Assembly (NCBI GenBank): GCA_008711295.1
Contig: VUYV01000519.1
Coordinates: forward strand, 310,001-374,000
Direction of reading: 5' to 3'
From: Anarhynchus alexandrinus
Taxonomy: Eukaryota; Chordata; Aves; Charadriiformes; Charadriidae
Length of the DNA: 64,000 nucleotides
Shown: positions 1 to 12,870 of the stretch, one piece after another
Position numbering within the stretch: position 1 is the first letter of the stretch
How the letters are laid out: each line of letters starts with the position of its first letter
Translations under genes and position numbers: made by a program
Notes under the pieces: generated by a model
The model's database searches: none
Seen by the model: only the letters and a program-made list of their open reading frames with translations
Told to the model about the DNA's origin: nothing

Positions 1-1890
1 ATTGAGTTGCTGAGATGAAATTACCCAAAGCTCTTTTGCAAGTGGAGGGAAGTGAGCTCTCTGCACGTGACCACAACCTCTCCACCAGGGAAAGGAAACC
101 AGGCTCACTAAAGAAAGCTCAGCTCCATCACCCCGAATGAACGTGGAGCCAGAAGGGAACCTCTCAAATGTTCACTATTACTGCTCTAACGTTTCAGTCA
201 CCAGGAGGAGGGAGAAGGTTTTGGTATATTACTGGAAGCTATCCATTTAATGAACTGTACTGATAATGTGGCTTATATTCCACATGGCAACTAAATTAGT
301 TTCTGAGTTTATATTCACAGTAATGACGTTTATTTAATTAGGTTATAAAATTGAACTTATTAATCAGGCACTAGAAAAGATGGGGTTTGAACAAGCTTTT
401 GAGCTATTTTAGTGTCTAGGATACTGTTTTAGTGATGACTTTAATATTGTCTTAAAAATCTGATGCAATGAATTATGGAGGCTGAGAGAACACAATCACT
501 GCTGTAATATTTTAATAAAGCAGTTCACATTATACTGAAGGCATGTAAACTGACCTATTTCTGTGAAAGCCACTCTTCTGACACTTGGTTTGATAGGCTA
601 ATAAAAAGAAGGGACATATTATAGGCTTTTAGACCTTATATTTCAGGAGACTGAAATGTAAGGGGTAAGACAGTACACATTTCTTCATAGGAAATTTTGA
701 TCCTTACATGGATTCATGTATTCTTCTTATGATAAAGGGTATGAAACAAAATAAATTGCTATACGTAAGTCATCATGAAACAGAGCAGTAAAAATTTAGA
801 AGGTTATCAGGTTATGAAGTTGATGGTTATAGTCTCAAAGTATACCACTAACTGGGAACATTACAAGTACAGACAGTACAAGTCTCATTGCCACCTGGAA
901 TTCTTTTAAGTTATACAATGCTTATCGTACGTCATTTAAAGGGGAAGGAATGACGAATGCTCAATTAATTGTAAAATCAAAACCACATCTGACTATTTCA
1001 GTATGCTGATATGAATGATCTTCATGGCTGCATAATTCATTTTAAGATGAAATAGCCAGTTGTGCAATAAACCAGTTCTTAAGGATGGGCCAGTTCTGCT
1101 AAGACTGTTTCATCCTGAGCCAGGTGGGAAGACTGAGGCCAGTTAAATCCATTGAAAACCATGGGATGTGGTCACAGTGTTTGAATCTTAAAGTGATTCA
1201 AAGTGGAAGTGACTGCGAATAAGCACCAGGGTGGTTGAGGAACCCTAGCCAGACTGGTAGGGGATTTCAAATACTGGTATGGATTCTGCAGCACCCAGCT
1301 CCAGTGAACCTTAACCTCCCTGAAGGTAAGTTAATGGGCTGCGGGCTGGGCAGGTTTGGCAGCCTAGGATGCACACGCTTGCTTAGTTCAGGGCACTCCC
1401 TCCTCTTTTCTGCTGAATTTGGCTGCTGGTGCAAAATAAGGCAACTCCTGGAATGGCTGAAGGGTGCAGCCCACCTCCTGGTCCTCCAGAAGGAAGGTGC
1501 AAAGGTGAAAAAACTCTCTGGGATTCCAGCTGACCCCAAATCACAAAGCCAAAGCCATGCCCTGGCCTGATCTCTGCTCGTAGCCAGTGAGCAGAATGCG
1601 ATGGAGAAGAAAACATGCAGAGGAGTTTTAGCAGGGGGACTTCAGCTGGCCTCGTACCTTCTTTGTGCCAGGCAGCTACTGTGAGTGGTCCTAGGACATA
1701 GTGATGAGTCTATGAAAGCCAAAACAGGCCCTTTGTCTCCAAATAACTCTGTTCTTTCAGTTTTATTTTTTTTAGAGACTGTACAAGTAAACTCAGCATG
1801 ACTGAACAGAGCTTGCTTTTTTAGTAGTGAAGGCCAACACACTGTTCTGAAATCACAGTGAATATCAAATACCTGACAAATTGATGGTGT
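1..1890. other. Unique non-coding DNA, no feature seen
   Basis: AT-rich, stop-dense sequence. From about 1,200 to 1,640 the GC content rises and short open frames overlap on both strands, but none resembles a known protein and none has a convincing splice context. No repeat family was recognised. Confidence 0.5.
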
Positions 1891-2272
1891 CTCCAGATGC
1901 TGAGAAGAAATGATGCAGTGGAGCATAGATTATCTGATAAATATCTAGATCGATCCCAAATGGTCCCAAAGGAGGAATGTGGTCTAGCTTATGAGGACTT
2001 TATTGTGTTGCCCTCTACTCCCTCGAGAGATGTGGCTGCCTATGAGCTCTGTGCAAAAAAAGAGCACTGTTTGCAGAAAGGATCCTTCTCCTTTTCGCCC
2101 TGCAGCAGCTGTAAATGGAGACAGTAATCAAGCTCTTCTTTGCCTCAGAGACACCAGAAAACCTTTGTGGCAGAACTGTCATAAAGCTTTATGTTCATAT
2201 AACACCTATAGGACAGCTTGTCAGAAGAGGCCTCTGTGTGATTACCTAATAAAAATAATGAGTGAATAATCA

Positions 2273-2776
2273 TTGGCAATATACATGCAAATTGGCTTTC
2301 CAAAGCATGGAGCCACAAGACAAAGTTTATCAATCAAGGACGCTGAAGCAATTGTGAGCAGTCCCCAGAGACTGAGTCCTCCAAGAGTGCATGAAATCAA
2401 TCTGGCAGCCTGTGAAATATATAGTCCAGTTGCTTATGTCCGTACAAATATTCACCCTCTCACCATGGAGGCACTAAGGAATGCAGATTAAAAGGACTGT
2501 TTCGGGACTGAAATAGTCACTCCACAGTGAGAAGCCAAGTAGAGGCTGATCATTATTTTATCTGTGCTGAACAACATGGGTAAGCAAATTGCACATAATT
2601 ATGACAAAATACCGTCAACAACATGACAGTCTCCTGTCGTGCACTGGGGCATTTGGCACACAGCGTTGCCGAGTCAGATGTTTGTTCCCTTTTTGATGCT
2701 TGGTGTTTGTGTTTTGCTTTGACTCACACTCTTGCTTCAATAAAGGCCTGTTATACTGTCGTTGTGTGTGCAGTGT
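2273..2776 (+). other. Candidate transcript 3' end (possible terminal exon)
   Basis: A canonical AATAAA lies at 2,739-2,744. About 15-30 bases downstream comes a GT-rich stretch (2,758-2,776), which is the usual layout of a vertebrate cleavage and polyadenylation site. Upstream, an open frame of 72 codons (2,273-2,491) ends about 250 bases before the signal, a plausible distance for a short 3' UTR. I do not recognise the peptide, and its start codon may be irrelevant if this is an internal frame of a terminal exon. It could be the last exon of a non-coding RNA, or chance. The polyadenylation layout is seen directly; transcription is inferred. Confidence 0.25.
2739..2776 (+). terminator. Polyadenylation signal with downstream GT-rich element
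   Basis: AATAAA at 2,739-2,744 is followed by a likely cleavage zone near 2,757-2,762 and a TGTGTGTG-like downstream element. Many AATAAA hexamers occur by chance in this AT-rich window; this one stands out because the downstream element is also present and well spaced. Confidence 0.35.
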
Positions 2777-2799
2777 TCACTGATTTATGCCAGAGGACT

Positions 2800-4560
2800 G
2801 AACTCCAGTAGCCAGAAAAGTCAGCTTCGTTCCTCACTGCAGGAGCTGTTCTCTGCCAGAAGCTGTTTCCATTCCCTGGGAAGAGAAGTGAACCCAACCA
2901 ATAATACCCCAGAAGGAGAGGGATATGCATGGAGGAAGGCAGGTGGAGATCCCTCCTCAGGGGAGGGGAAGGTCAGTTTGGTGGGAGAACCTGCTAACAG
3001 CTTTGTGCTGTCAGCCTCCAGCTTTTGACAGTCGTGGCCTGGACTTGCTGGGGAGTCTTGCACCACTGCTAAATCGCGTGTGCCTTTTGGGGGACTGATG
3101 GTCTGTCCCCAATTCAACCTTGCTAACAAGAGCCTTTCTGTTGACTTCGGTGGGAGATAGCAAAAGCTGCAAGAGTAAAGGCTGAACTGACCATGTAAGG
3201 AGGTGCTGTACAGCAAGTGAGATGATCTCATCCTGTTTGACTAATCTAAACCAAATGCAGATGAACTCCAGAGGTTTTCAAAGCTTATAAAATCAAGGGA
3301 GAATCACTAGTCAGAATAAATGGCTTCAGCTTTTAAATTGCTTGCTTTGCAAAGCAATCCTGGCTGTTTATCCTGCATTAGGATAAAGCTAAACGAATGG
3401 GCAACACAACTGCAGATGAAATCTAATGCTGACAAATATGCTTGTAGTTCACAGGGAAAGTCACGAGAATGATGGTGCTAACAGTGTTAAAGCTGCATAT
3501 TCACAATTTTCATTACAGGTGTAACTGCTGCCCACAAAAAAAGAGTTTTAAAAGTATGCTGTACATAGTTAGCAACTTGTCCTGGAGAAGCAAGACAGTC
3601 CTGAAAATCTTCCAAGACTTTGCAAGTGTTTGGAGATATAGGTCCATCCACCTGACAAAGCCACCAGAAAGCACTGTTTCCCTGTTTTCTGGGGAAACCC
3701 CTGTCTGGGTTTCCCCTTTTTCTGATAAGAAATTTTGTTCAGATGCAAAACCTGGTTGTGGCACTCATCTTGGATTCCTATGCTTCTGGCAGCCCATCTC
3801 GAGGAGCAGGACAAATAACCCCGGCACACAGCTGCGTCAGCTCCGTAGCAGAAGTGCCGGCATGAGCAGATGTGGGGCAGGGTTTAAGTGCAATGGAGTG
3901 CAGCATTTGATGCCTTGAACTTTCACAGGGTTGAAGGACTCAAAGGGAATGTGGTGGTGCAGGAGGTGGGCAGGCAGTGGCTCCCTGTTGCCTCCCTGAT
4001 GGGGAGTGTGCGCTGTACCCCTGTGACGCCAGAGTGAGGGCATACAGACCCCCCGCACCCTGCGTCTTCTGTTTTGAGGTCAAGCCACTGGGGATTTTGG
4101 TGGGAAAAAAGGGAAGATTGAAAAGCAGAGCGATGCATGAAGTATTTTCCAGGCAGCGATGCTGTGTAAAACGGGAACAAAGGCTGCTGCCTCTCCAACA
4201 AGGCAATGAGCCCTCTAGAGGCAGCTGCAACATAAGCAATCCCTACCATGGTGGTACACCATGGAGAAAAAGCCCAGCCTGGTGTCCCAGGCCTTTGCAC
4301 CCTCTCTGAGCCCCGGCTCCCTCATCCACAGCCCTTCCCTGCATCCCTCTCCCCTGGCACCCACCCCCTGGTCCCCCGGCAGCTACTCCCGCATTAGCTG
4401 GCGGGCTGAAGAAGTCCCCGGGGGAAGGGGTTGCAGCTGGGCACACAGAGACCAGCTCTTTTTCTTTATCAGGCCACTTAAAAAATGTTTGCAAACCATC
4501 TGCTCGTACATTTTGTATAGACCATTGAGCAGTCCTCGTCCTACCCGGCATTTCTTTAAA
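2800..4560. other. Unique DNA, no gene recognised
   Basis: Mixed composition. Several overlapping open frames of 80-150 codons occur on both strands (for example 2,821-3,231 on the minus strand and 3,469-3,918 on the plus strand). None has a recognisable domain, and their mutual overlap argues for chance. No interspersed repeat was recognised. Confidence 0.45.
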
Positions 4561-4659
4561 GATGTGGCAAGAACTGAGGAAAACCAGCTTCTCTCAACTA
4601 CGCGAAAATCCTTTCGCCGTCGCTTAAACTATGAGCAAGGTGAATCTAATCACACTGAA

Positions 4660-5180
4660 TCTCAGTCCCGGTAAGGGTCATTAAGCGCAGCGTGCACAAC
4701 CTCCCCTGCCTGTGGGAACGACCAGGGCAGTGCCGCCCCCGCGGCGTTTCCCCCACGGCAGCAGGGAAGGAGGGCAGAGCGAGGGGAAACTGCTGGGGAG
4801 CGGTGCAGGATGACATGCAGGCTGCAGAGCAGGTTCAAACATAAAAGGTGATTAATTTCTAACTGTTAACGGGTTAATTAAAAACATAGACTCCTGCCCT
4901 TTCTATCCTGGGAAAGCAGGGGATGCTGTGGTTATCCCGTGATTTTTACGGGGCTGTTTTTCCAAGGGGTGCTGGAGCAGTACAGGTGACTCATCTTTGA
5001 GTCCTCTGTGTTGTGGGTGAAGCAGCAGGGGGGACGCCCGGCGCGCAGCCTCCCCGCGGCAGGTGCCGTGACCGTGCCCTCATTGCGTTTTACCGCTCTT
5101 GCTTTGTTTTTAAGTATTCGGAACTTATCAAAAGCAGCACAGTTTACTATATGAGAGAAATTATTCAGGCTTTGGAAAAA
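4660..5180. promoter_or_regulatory. CpG-rich patch with conserved-looking flank
   Basis: Two CpG clusters (about 4,685-4,810 and 5,030-5,110) stand out from AT-rich surroundings; each holds roughly ten CpG dinucleotides. Between them is a perfect AP-1 site, TGACTCA (4,987-4,993), overlapping a CAGGTG E-box (4,983-4,988). The following 80 bases are AT-rich and not low-complexity, the texture typical of conserved non-coding elements. This could be an enhancer or a minor promoter. The motifs and CpGs are seen in the sequence; regulatory function is inferred. Confidence 0.3.
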
Positions 5181-5199
5181 AAAACCCCAACCTTCAGGC

Positions 5200-7095
5200 A
5201 CTTTTGTACACCTGTGTTAACAAGACAGCATAAAAACCTTTCTGCAGTCCTTCTCAGGAATATGTTATGTCCCGGTCACGTGGGTTCAGCTTGCTCCAGA
5301 AAAGAACCTTGCATCCTTTCTCTGCCTTCTCTTCAAAGCTCTGGGTGATTCCTACCTACCTGCTATCAAACCACAATTTCTCCCCAAGGACAACCTTGCC
5401 TTTTACTCCCTGATTCCTCAAAGAAACCACCCTGTAAGCTCAGCATCAAAGGGGTCCTCATGACGATGTTTGTGGTATTAATTGCTGACTGATCGTACTC
5501 AGGCAGTCTGCAAGAAGCAAGAGCAAAATGGTTCCAGCAATTTCTCTGCTAAAATAGCTAAGTCTAACACTAGCATTTCCTATGTCCTTACTTTTCTTGA
5601 CTAGATCTTGATTAAAAACCTATTAGAATTCCATATTCTGAATAAGAGACAGTGATAATTTGAAACACGTAGTTAATTTCTCTGCACCACTGCCAGGTTC
5701 ACCCATCCATCTCAGATAAAGAAAAGAAAAAAAAGCTACAATGTTAAATGGAATTAAAAAAACCCCACTTTATATAAGTCTCTCACAGGATATTTGTGGA
5801 ATGATATGGCAAATGGCATATATTAGTCTTTTCACTGTAATCTATTGTGCACATTATTTTTAAATGTGTGATGGCTGATTTGATTCAGGTAAGAAGATAT
5901 GTTAGTTAGCCCTCACCTGCCTGCTTTTGGAGAGTAACCAGGGGACATGTTCTTGAATTATATTTTTGGCTCCAAAGCAAGGCAAATATTAGATGCATAT
6001 GTTCTCAAAAAGAATGCAAACATGTCCTTTCACTTAATCTCTTTGTTAATATTTGTTTTGGTAAACTGATAAGACTTTTGGAATCAGCATTTTTAAGTGA
6101 GATAAGTCTACAGCTTGATGCTTGGGCTGATATGTTAACAAGGCAGGGGAGGGACTATTTATTCTTGGAAGTCTGTGACAGAATTGATGTAAAGCCTAAA
6201 AAAGATATGTATCTTTCATAAAGATGTTGGTGCTGTGTAAGCAACAGTCCACACATTTCATCTGCTTGTTATGTTGTTGGTCTCTCATGAGCTACAAACC
6301 CCCACTGCTGTAAGCAGTAGTAACAGCAATCCCTAGCCCACTAGCATCAGATCCCTAAATACTTGTAATGCAGCCTAGTCCTAAACTGGAAAACACGTTA
6401 ACTGGCTGATTTTTTCAGTTTGATTTTGAACTTTCAGCCAACAAAAACAAGGGTTTCCTGCATGCATTTTTGAGGGGGGAGAAAGCTCCGATTTAGTTAA
6501 TGCCATTTTAAAGGAACTAAAAATTTACTTTTTACTCTGGACTTTGTCTTTCGGGCAACAGAACTCTAAAGATCAGGATTCATTTCTGTCAGGATGAAGA
6601 GTAGAAAAGAATATCTTGGGTTTTGTCAAGCAATTTTCTTGCCTCCTTTGAGAGCTCAGCCTTTGGTGGCTGCAGCGGGGTTGGACACATGGCTGTATCA
6701 CGAGCCTTTTGAAGAAACCTGTCAGTAGGGAAGGAACATGGCTTGGAAGGGGCCACTGTCTTCCTCTAAAAGCATCCTGGCATTTTATCCTGTCTATTGG
6801 TGCCATTTTGCAATAGGATGAAGAGCTGTTGCCCTTAGGTTTCATGCCTTTCTTTTGGCCCATATACTGGTAGCCCTCTGGGGCTCAGGGAGGGTATTTG
6901 CTCTTGTCATGACTGTTGGGTCAGTGCTGAGGTTTCACTGCTTTTTCTGAATCCAGATATCTGGTAAGTAAAATTTGTAAGTCATGTTATTAAAGCTGGC
7001 TGGTGCCTAGCAGAAGGGACTGGTTTCCCAGCAGACCAGCTTTCAAAGGGGAAAAGTTGCAGAGTGACAAAATATTTTTCTTAAATTGAGTCAAA
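5200..7095. other. AT-rich unique DNA, no feature seen
   Basis: Stop-dense AT-rich sequence on both strands. The longest open frame is 96 codons on the minus strand (6,573-6,863) and is unrecognised. Nothing else is supported. Confidence 0.5.
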
Positions 7096-7099
7096 AATA

Positions 7100-7900
7100 T
7101 GGATGTTTCATCTTGTGTCTGTTGCTTCTTGCCCTTCCAGCATGCATTTCCAAGAAGAGTCTGGTTCAGTGTTTGCAGACAGCAGGTCTCCCCTTCGTCT
7201 CCTCTCCTTTTGGCTGAACATGCCCAGCTCTCTCCGCTTCTCCTCGAATGTCATGTGCTCCAGCCTCTTGGTGGCCCTCTACTAGACTGGCTCCAGGTTG
7301 TCAACATCTTTCTTGTACTACAGAGGCCAAAACTGGATATACCACCCCAGCTGTGGTCTCACAACTGCAGAGTAGAGAGAAAAAAATCACTTATTCATTC
7401 TTGCTAATGCAGCCCAGGATGCCTTTGACCTTCCTTGATGCAAGGGTGCATTGATGGCTCCTGGTCAACATGGCGTCCACCGGGACCTCCGGGCCCTATC
7501 TGCAAAGCTGCTTTCCAGCCAGTCAGACCTCAGCCTGTCCTGTGCATGGGATTATTTCTCACTAGGGCAGGGCTTGGTGTTTCACTTTGTCGACCTTCGT
7601 GAGGTTCACCTCAGCCCGTTTCTCCAGCCTGGTCTCCAGCGTATTGACTGCTTTCCTGTTTTGACATCATATGAGAACGTGCAGAGAGCACACTCATTCC
7701 CCTCACCCAGTCTCTTAGTAAAGACACTAAACAGTATTGGCCCCAGTATGGATCTCTGAGGGACTCTATGGGTAAGTGGCTGCCATTTGGACTTTGTACC
7801 CATGATCACCACCCTTGGAGCCTGACGGTTCAGATGATTTACCATCCAGGTTCTTGTCCCTCATTCAGTCCACCTCTCACTACTTTCTTTATAAATTCAA
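7100..7900 (-). mobile_element. CR1 LINE fragment, older and degraded
   Basis: Read on the minus strand, this is the 3' half of CR1 ORF2. The open frame at 7,606-7,845 carries a reverse-transcriptase block reading VPQRSILGPILF, matching the family's [12 protein letters not shown]. The catalytic FADD box is degraded to FSYD. Toward lower coordinates the sequence follows the CR1 pattern for the C-terminal ORF2 region, including a block complementary to the usual lines about the youngest part of the frame. The true 3' end with ATTCTATG repeats is not visible, and both boundaries are approximate. Several frameshifts and stops make it non-functional. The strand call is firm because the RT motif reads only on minus. 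Confidence 0.85.
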
Positions 7901-10900
7901 TTTCCAGAAGAAGGTATGGAATAAGACAGGACTTAAAATAACCATTTGGGTCCTGAACAAAATGTTTTCCTCGGCTTAAGCAATAAGTAAATACATAAAT
8001 TGTGGTGGCAACTCATGCCAAAAACTTCTTTTGTGGATTGTGAAATTGCTGCTGATTTTCCCAGAGGTCTGCCAAATAACCAGCAGAAAATCAAGAACAT
8101 TGTGAGATGGAGAGCACCTTGTATAGGCTGACTGTTACATAATACCTATGTCAGACTAAGGCTTGATCTAGTAATTTTAAAAACATTAAGCTCATTCAAA
8201 AGATAATGAGCCCATGAGCTAATCTCTGGATGTCAAGCTATCACTATTATTTGAGATATACCTGCCAAATATGTATAAACAGTATCGTTATTGTCTTTAG
8301 TAACCGTTTGTAGATAAGTCCCTATAGCATACGTGCATTATTTCTTAGTTCTTGGAAACATAAGATCTTTTTCTGTTGATTTGATTTGTAGTAATTAGTT
8401 TAATTGTTCCTTTTCTAAGAGTAGCTGCTGTAATTATCTTTCTGTGGTAAGCTGGGAGAAAGGATGACCACAGAAAATCAAGTGATACTAAGAAAAGATA
8501 TAAAAATTAAAAATTCCCAAACCATCAAGAAAAGTTCCTCATAAGTCATTTCTTCCAGAATATTTCAGAATTATTTTTAACTCCCTTGGATGTTACTCTT
8601 GCTGATGTCTCTGTATTATATATAGAATCACCGCTTTCAGAAAAGGGACTCGTGATTTTAGATGCCACTATTTTGGGTGCTCAAACTGAGACATTTTACG
8701 GGAGGCTGGTCATCAAAAGGTGATACTTCTCACTTTCTAGCAACTATTTCCACTTCCAGATCCCATGGACCTTTTGAAAATAGTGGTTACGTATCCCTTG
8801 TGGTTCATGGAGTCCCAGCTACTGAGATCATAAGTGGGGCTTTTGCATTAAACACCTATGGTGGTGCTGGACATGTTCAGTAAACACACATCTGCTTTTT
8901 CTCTTTGGCTGAAGTGTTGCCAGACACTGAAGAAGCCAGGCTCTGAACTTCAGGGACATTTAGGATGATTTAAATGGGAATCAGGAGCCTGCCTTTGGGT
9001 GCTTGGCCTCTCCGCTCTGTGAGTAGGACAGTTCCAGGTCCTCTGAGTCTTACTGTGCTCTGCAAGGGGCCCCACGGTGGAAGGTCCCCAAACTGCCCAG
9101 CTTGGAAAGACCAGTGTGGCACACTGCATCTCTGCTTGCCCACCTGCACCTTCCTTCAATCCAGTGCGGGGTGCGTGGGCGTGTTGTCCAGCCACCTCTT
9201 GACCCAGCATGTAGCTGGGACGTGGCTCGGGGACTCAGATGGGGTTTATGATTCAAGGGAGCACCACAGACCCACATCTGTTGGCCAGTGAAGATGCAGC
9301 TGAACAAAACTAATTCGTAAGTCTGGAGCAGTCTGAGAAACTTGTGAAAAATTGGTGATGCACTAAAAAACAAACATAGAAAGAGAAGGAGCATGAAGTT
9401 AGTCAGGCAGACATTTTCAAATTTCAAAGACACATCCCTACCTCAGTGACAGTGGATGGGTGGATATTCCCCCCTCACCCCCCAACTAGATGCGCAGATA
9501 CGTGTTAATTTTCTGCAGTGGAAAAGATAGGGCAGAAGCAGACCCAGAACCTAAATATAGCTGCTTCTACACTTAGTTACGATGTAATGCAGCTTGATGA
9601 TGGTTGCCAGAGAAACCCATTTATGCTGTTGAATAAGGTTGTGCTGTCCCTGCTTTATCCTCTCCCACATAATGAACTTTTTAAAAAGTGAAGGTTTAGT
9701 ACAGAATTGAACTATGGGGAATGCGCTGCATACGGAGGCAGTAAGTGTTTGGATGTCAGCTATGTACGTGTACTTTTCCATCGCGGGGCACAGTGAAATA
9801 GCTCAAGGTATCTCTCTATAGTGCTAGAGAGCGGCAGCGGTGATAGCTCAGCCTGAGCTCTTCTGTCTCAGATGCGGGGGTGGGTGAGGAGAGGCACTTT
9901 AACAACACACTTGGCAAAACTTTTGCCCGCTTCTTGAGTTCAGCAAGAGCTGAACTTTTTAACAGTTACGAGGTGTTTGATAACTTCCCAGCTGCATAGC
10001 TTTTCTTTCCCGACAAGGACTAGAAGCAGACAAGCTGAACTGAAAGCACCACCTATGGCCTTGGACTGTCCCTCCTTCTAGGAGCTGCAACCTAGACCAA
10101 CTAGGCTGACAGACGATCAAGACAGCAATATCTGTATTAAACTGTTGGACGTGTGCATTAAGACTCAACGAGACTGCCATGGGCAGAAGGGAAATGGGCT
10201 AGAGCTGGCCTACAGATGGGCTGGAGCTCTGCAGCCTGGGAGGCAGATGATTTTGGTAGGATAAAATACAAGGCTACAAAATCATCAGCAGACATATAGG
10301 GATTGAATAACTGTTCCGTTTCCCCTGGTATGGAAAGCAGAGTCCATGAATAATTCTGGTCTCCAGGCCTCAGCTATGCCTCCTACCTCTCTATCACTTC
10401 TTGTCCAAAGGTGCGTAGCTGAATCTTCACCTTTTCCCGGGCTTGACTTCTGCAAAGGTTGTGCTTCACCCGCACAGTTATTTGGTCACTTGAAGTGACC
10501 TCTTCTACCTCATAGCCTTGTCTGCAAGGAATGGATTTTCATGTTGGGCTGCGAACTGAGTAATGTCTGTTACTCTTGGTCAAGATGAAGATCAAAAATG
10601 CAGTCCTCTGATACTTGCTTTCTGTAAAGCCCTTTAATTAGCCCTGTGAACTTTCATGAGGCTGGGGGCCTTACAGACTTTTAAAAGGAAGCACACAGAG
10701 TGTTTCCCTTGGGATTTCCCCTTTAGCTCTGGAATTAGCTGTCTTATTACTTATTGATTAATCAGGGTATTAGTCTTGTGACAAAGGTTTCAGCAAAGCA
10801 CTGAACAGGGAAGGAACTACACTGAAAAGCAACAAGGCTGAAAATATGGCCAATGAAAGTAAAAAGCATTGATTTCCAGAAATATTGGCCTGTCTGGGGA

Positions 10901-12600
10901 ACAGCAGAGCCATGGGAAAAAAAGGACATGGCTTCAGCTCACAGTGGAAGCTTCTCTTTGATAAGATGGGAAAAACAAGTCAGAGAGGGGAGTGATGGTA
11001 AACCAGTGAGAGCACTGGGAAGAAAAAGGAAATGAGGAAATATCACGCACACCTGAAACCAAACTGCTAAGCAGAGAGTGCAAAGTCCCCTAGATAATTC
11101 GTACATTGTGCTTAGAAACCACTCACAGCTGGGCAGGAGATCAATAGTACAGTGACAATTAGATATTAAGTAGAAGGAGGGTGGTATGGAAATACCACGA
11201 CCAGATTGCTAGAAATATGTGAACATGAGGAATGGAGGTGGAAATAATATTTTGAGAGCTCGATACTGGAATTTTCTCCCCCTGCAGTAAAACTGGCCTT
11301 ATTTCTTCTGAAAGGTGTCTTCAAGGCTTTCTAAAATAGCCTCAGACATTTCCCTTGCAGCTGGTCTAATGTTTCCTCTCATTTCTTTCCCTTTGCTTAG
11401 GATCTCCCCATGACTCCCTTTATTGGTTAAATATACGGAAGACAACCTTTGGTTTTCACATATTTTCTTTCTCAGAGGACTCACATTTTAAAACCTGCTG
11501 ACACAGTGCCAGTCTGGGTGCTTGTTTCATACTCTTTTCTGCCTGAAATGCCTAAGACAGCAAGTCACTTCTTTTTTCATTCCTCCTTCACACAATGACT
11601 TCTGCAATAAGACCCTGATACTTAATTAGAGTTGCTAGGCACTGCTGTAGTAGTGGTAATTATAATAAAGAACAACACACAATCCCAGAACTTGTTTCGA
11701 AGTCCTTCTCACCTCAGCAAAAACATGCAGACATACAGAAATGCATCGAGAGGTTTATCCCTACCCAGTGCAGTTTCCTAGCTTAGAAGAATCCTACCTT
11801 CAGCCTCTCTGTATTATTGTCTCCTTGATTACTGTGGCTTTCATTATCGAATTTCTTTTGTCAAGGTTTCAGAAGTCAGTGATTAATGGTACTTTTCTCA
11901 TAACTTTCTGGCTCTCATCTTTGTGAGCAGGCAGGAGTTGTTCTCTTTCAATTTACAAAAGGACAAAAGGTTTCCATAGGCTCGCTGCTCTACCTACACA
12001 CTTGGGAAAGATAACAGGGAGAGAGATGCCGCTGAAGCACAAGATCCATTAGCAATCGTTTCCCTTGCAAGGGCATGAAAAAACCCAATTCTCTACACGA
12101 TGCTGATCGCAAATAAATTCCCAGGTCTCCCTGTAGCAGAGGAGAGAGACACTGTACGACTCAGCTTTGCAGCGATACTTTCTCTTGCTATCGCTGTAAC
12201 TAGATTTAACCACTGCCAAGTTTTAGACAAATCTTTCAGCAAGTGCCAGCAAAAGGGGTTGGTTGTAACACTGGCTATAATTCTGTTTTCATGATGGTGA
12301 AATCAAATAGGAGCACGTCTCAGCCTGTGAAGCCTCTAAGAGCAATACCTGTGGCCTGGCCCTAAATCCAGGTAAGGACTTCTAAGGTTTTGCGTCAGCC
12401 AAAATTTGACCATGGCATGACAGAGGGGTCATGGCCCCCGGCTAGTCTAGAAAATAAACGGGGGACCCATCCTGTACCAGTCAAATAACAAGCACAGTGT
12501 TCTCGCCCTCTGTGTCAGCTCAAGCCCATTGACTGGCTTTTATGGACAGGGCACTGTTTGAATACATCTGTATGATCAGCTGGAAAAGGCACATCCTCTG
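7901..12600. other. Unique DNA, no gene recognised
   Basis: Mostly AT-rich with short overlapping frames (none above 127 codons, none recognised). It holds a perfect 8-1-8 palindrome at 10,484-10,500 and a C-run near 9,469-9,483, both compatible with chance. No repeat family, RNA gene or splice-supported exon was recognised. Confidence 0.45.
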
Positions 12601-12604
12601 GCCC

Positions 12605-12630
12605 GGGGACGGGGGGGGAGGGGGACAGGG
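12605..12630 (+). other. G-quadruplex motif
   Basis: Four G-runs of 4, 8, 5 and 3 bases are separated by loops of 2, 1 and 3 bases, which satisfies the standard G-quadruplex pattern on the plus strand. The motif sits at the edge of a GC-rich patch reaching to about 12,860. Formation in vivo is not shown by sequence. Confidence 0.6.
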
Positions 12631-12639
12631 CTGGTGATG

Positions 12640-12870
12640 GCCCCACAGGGGACGTTGTGAGGGCTTGGTACCATGCTCAGGTAGCCACACGGCACACGTG
12701 GTGAGCCATGTGCCCCCTGCGTGGGAACAGCTCACCTTCCTCCATCCCATCCCCGAGGCAGAGCGGGCGCACGACCCTCGGCGCCAGATGTGATAGATGC
12801 AGCTGTAGGTTTTACACCCACAATACATGGGCGTACGCTTGTGATAGTGTAAAAGGCCGGAAAATACAGC
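12640..12870. other. GC-rich, CpG-bearing patch, function unknown
   Basis: Roughly 220 bases with clearly higher GC and about ten CpG dinucleotides. A plus-strand frame here (12,708-12,917) encodes a cysteine-rich tail with two CxxC pairs about 25 residues apart, loosely like a zinc ribbon, but there is no supporting gene context or splice structure. I treat it as non-coding. Confidence 0.25.

Noticed and set aside
10484..10500. Perfect 8-1-8 palindrome resembling an inverted nuclear-receptor site
   Set aside because: The spacing does not match the usual IR0, IR1 or IR3 arrangements. About one such palindrome is expected by chance in this length.
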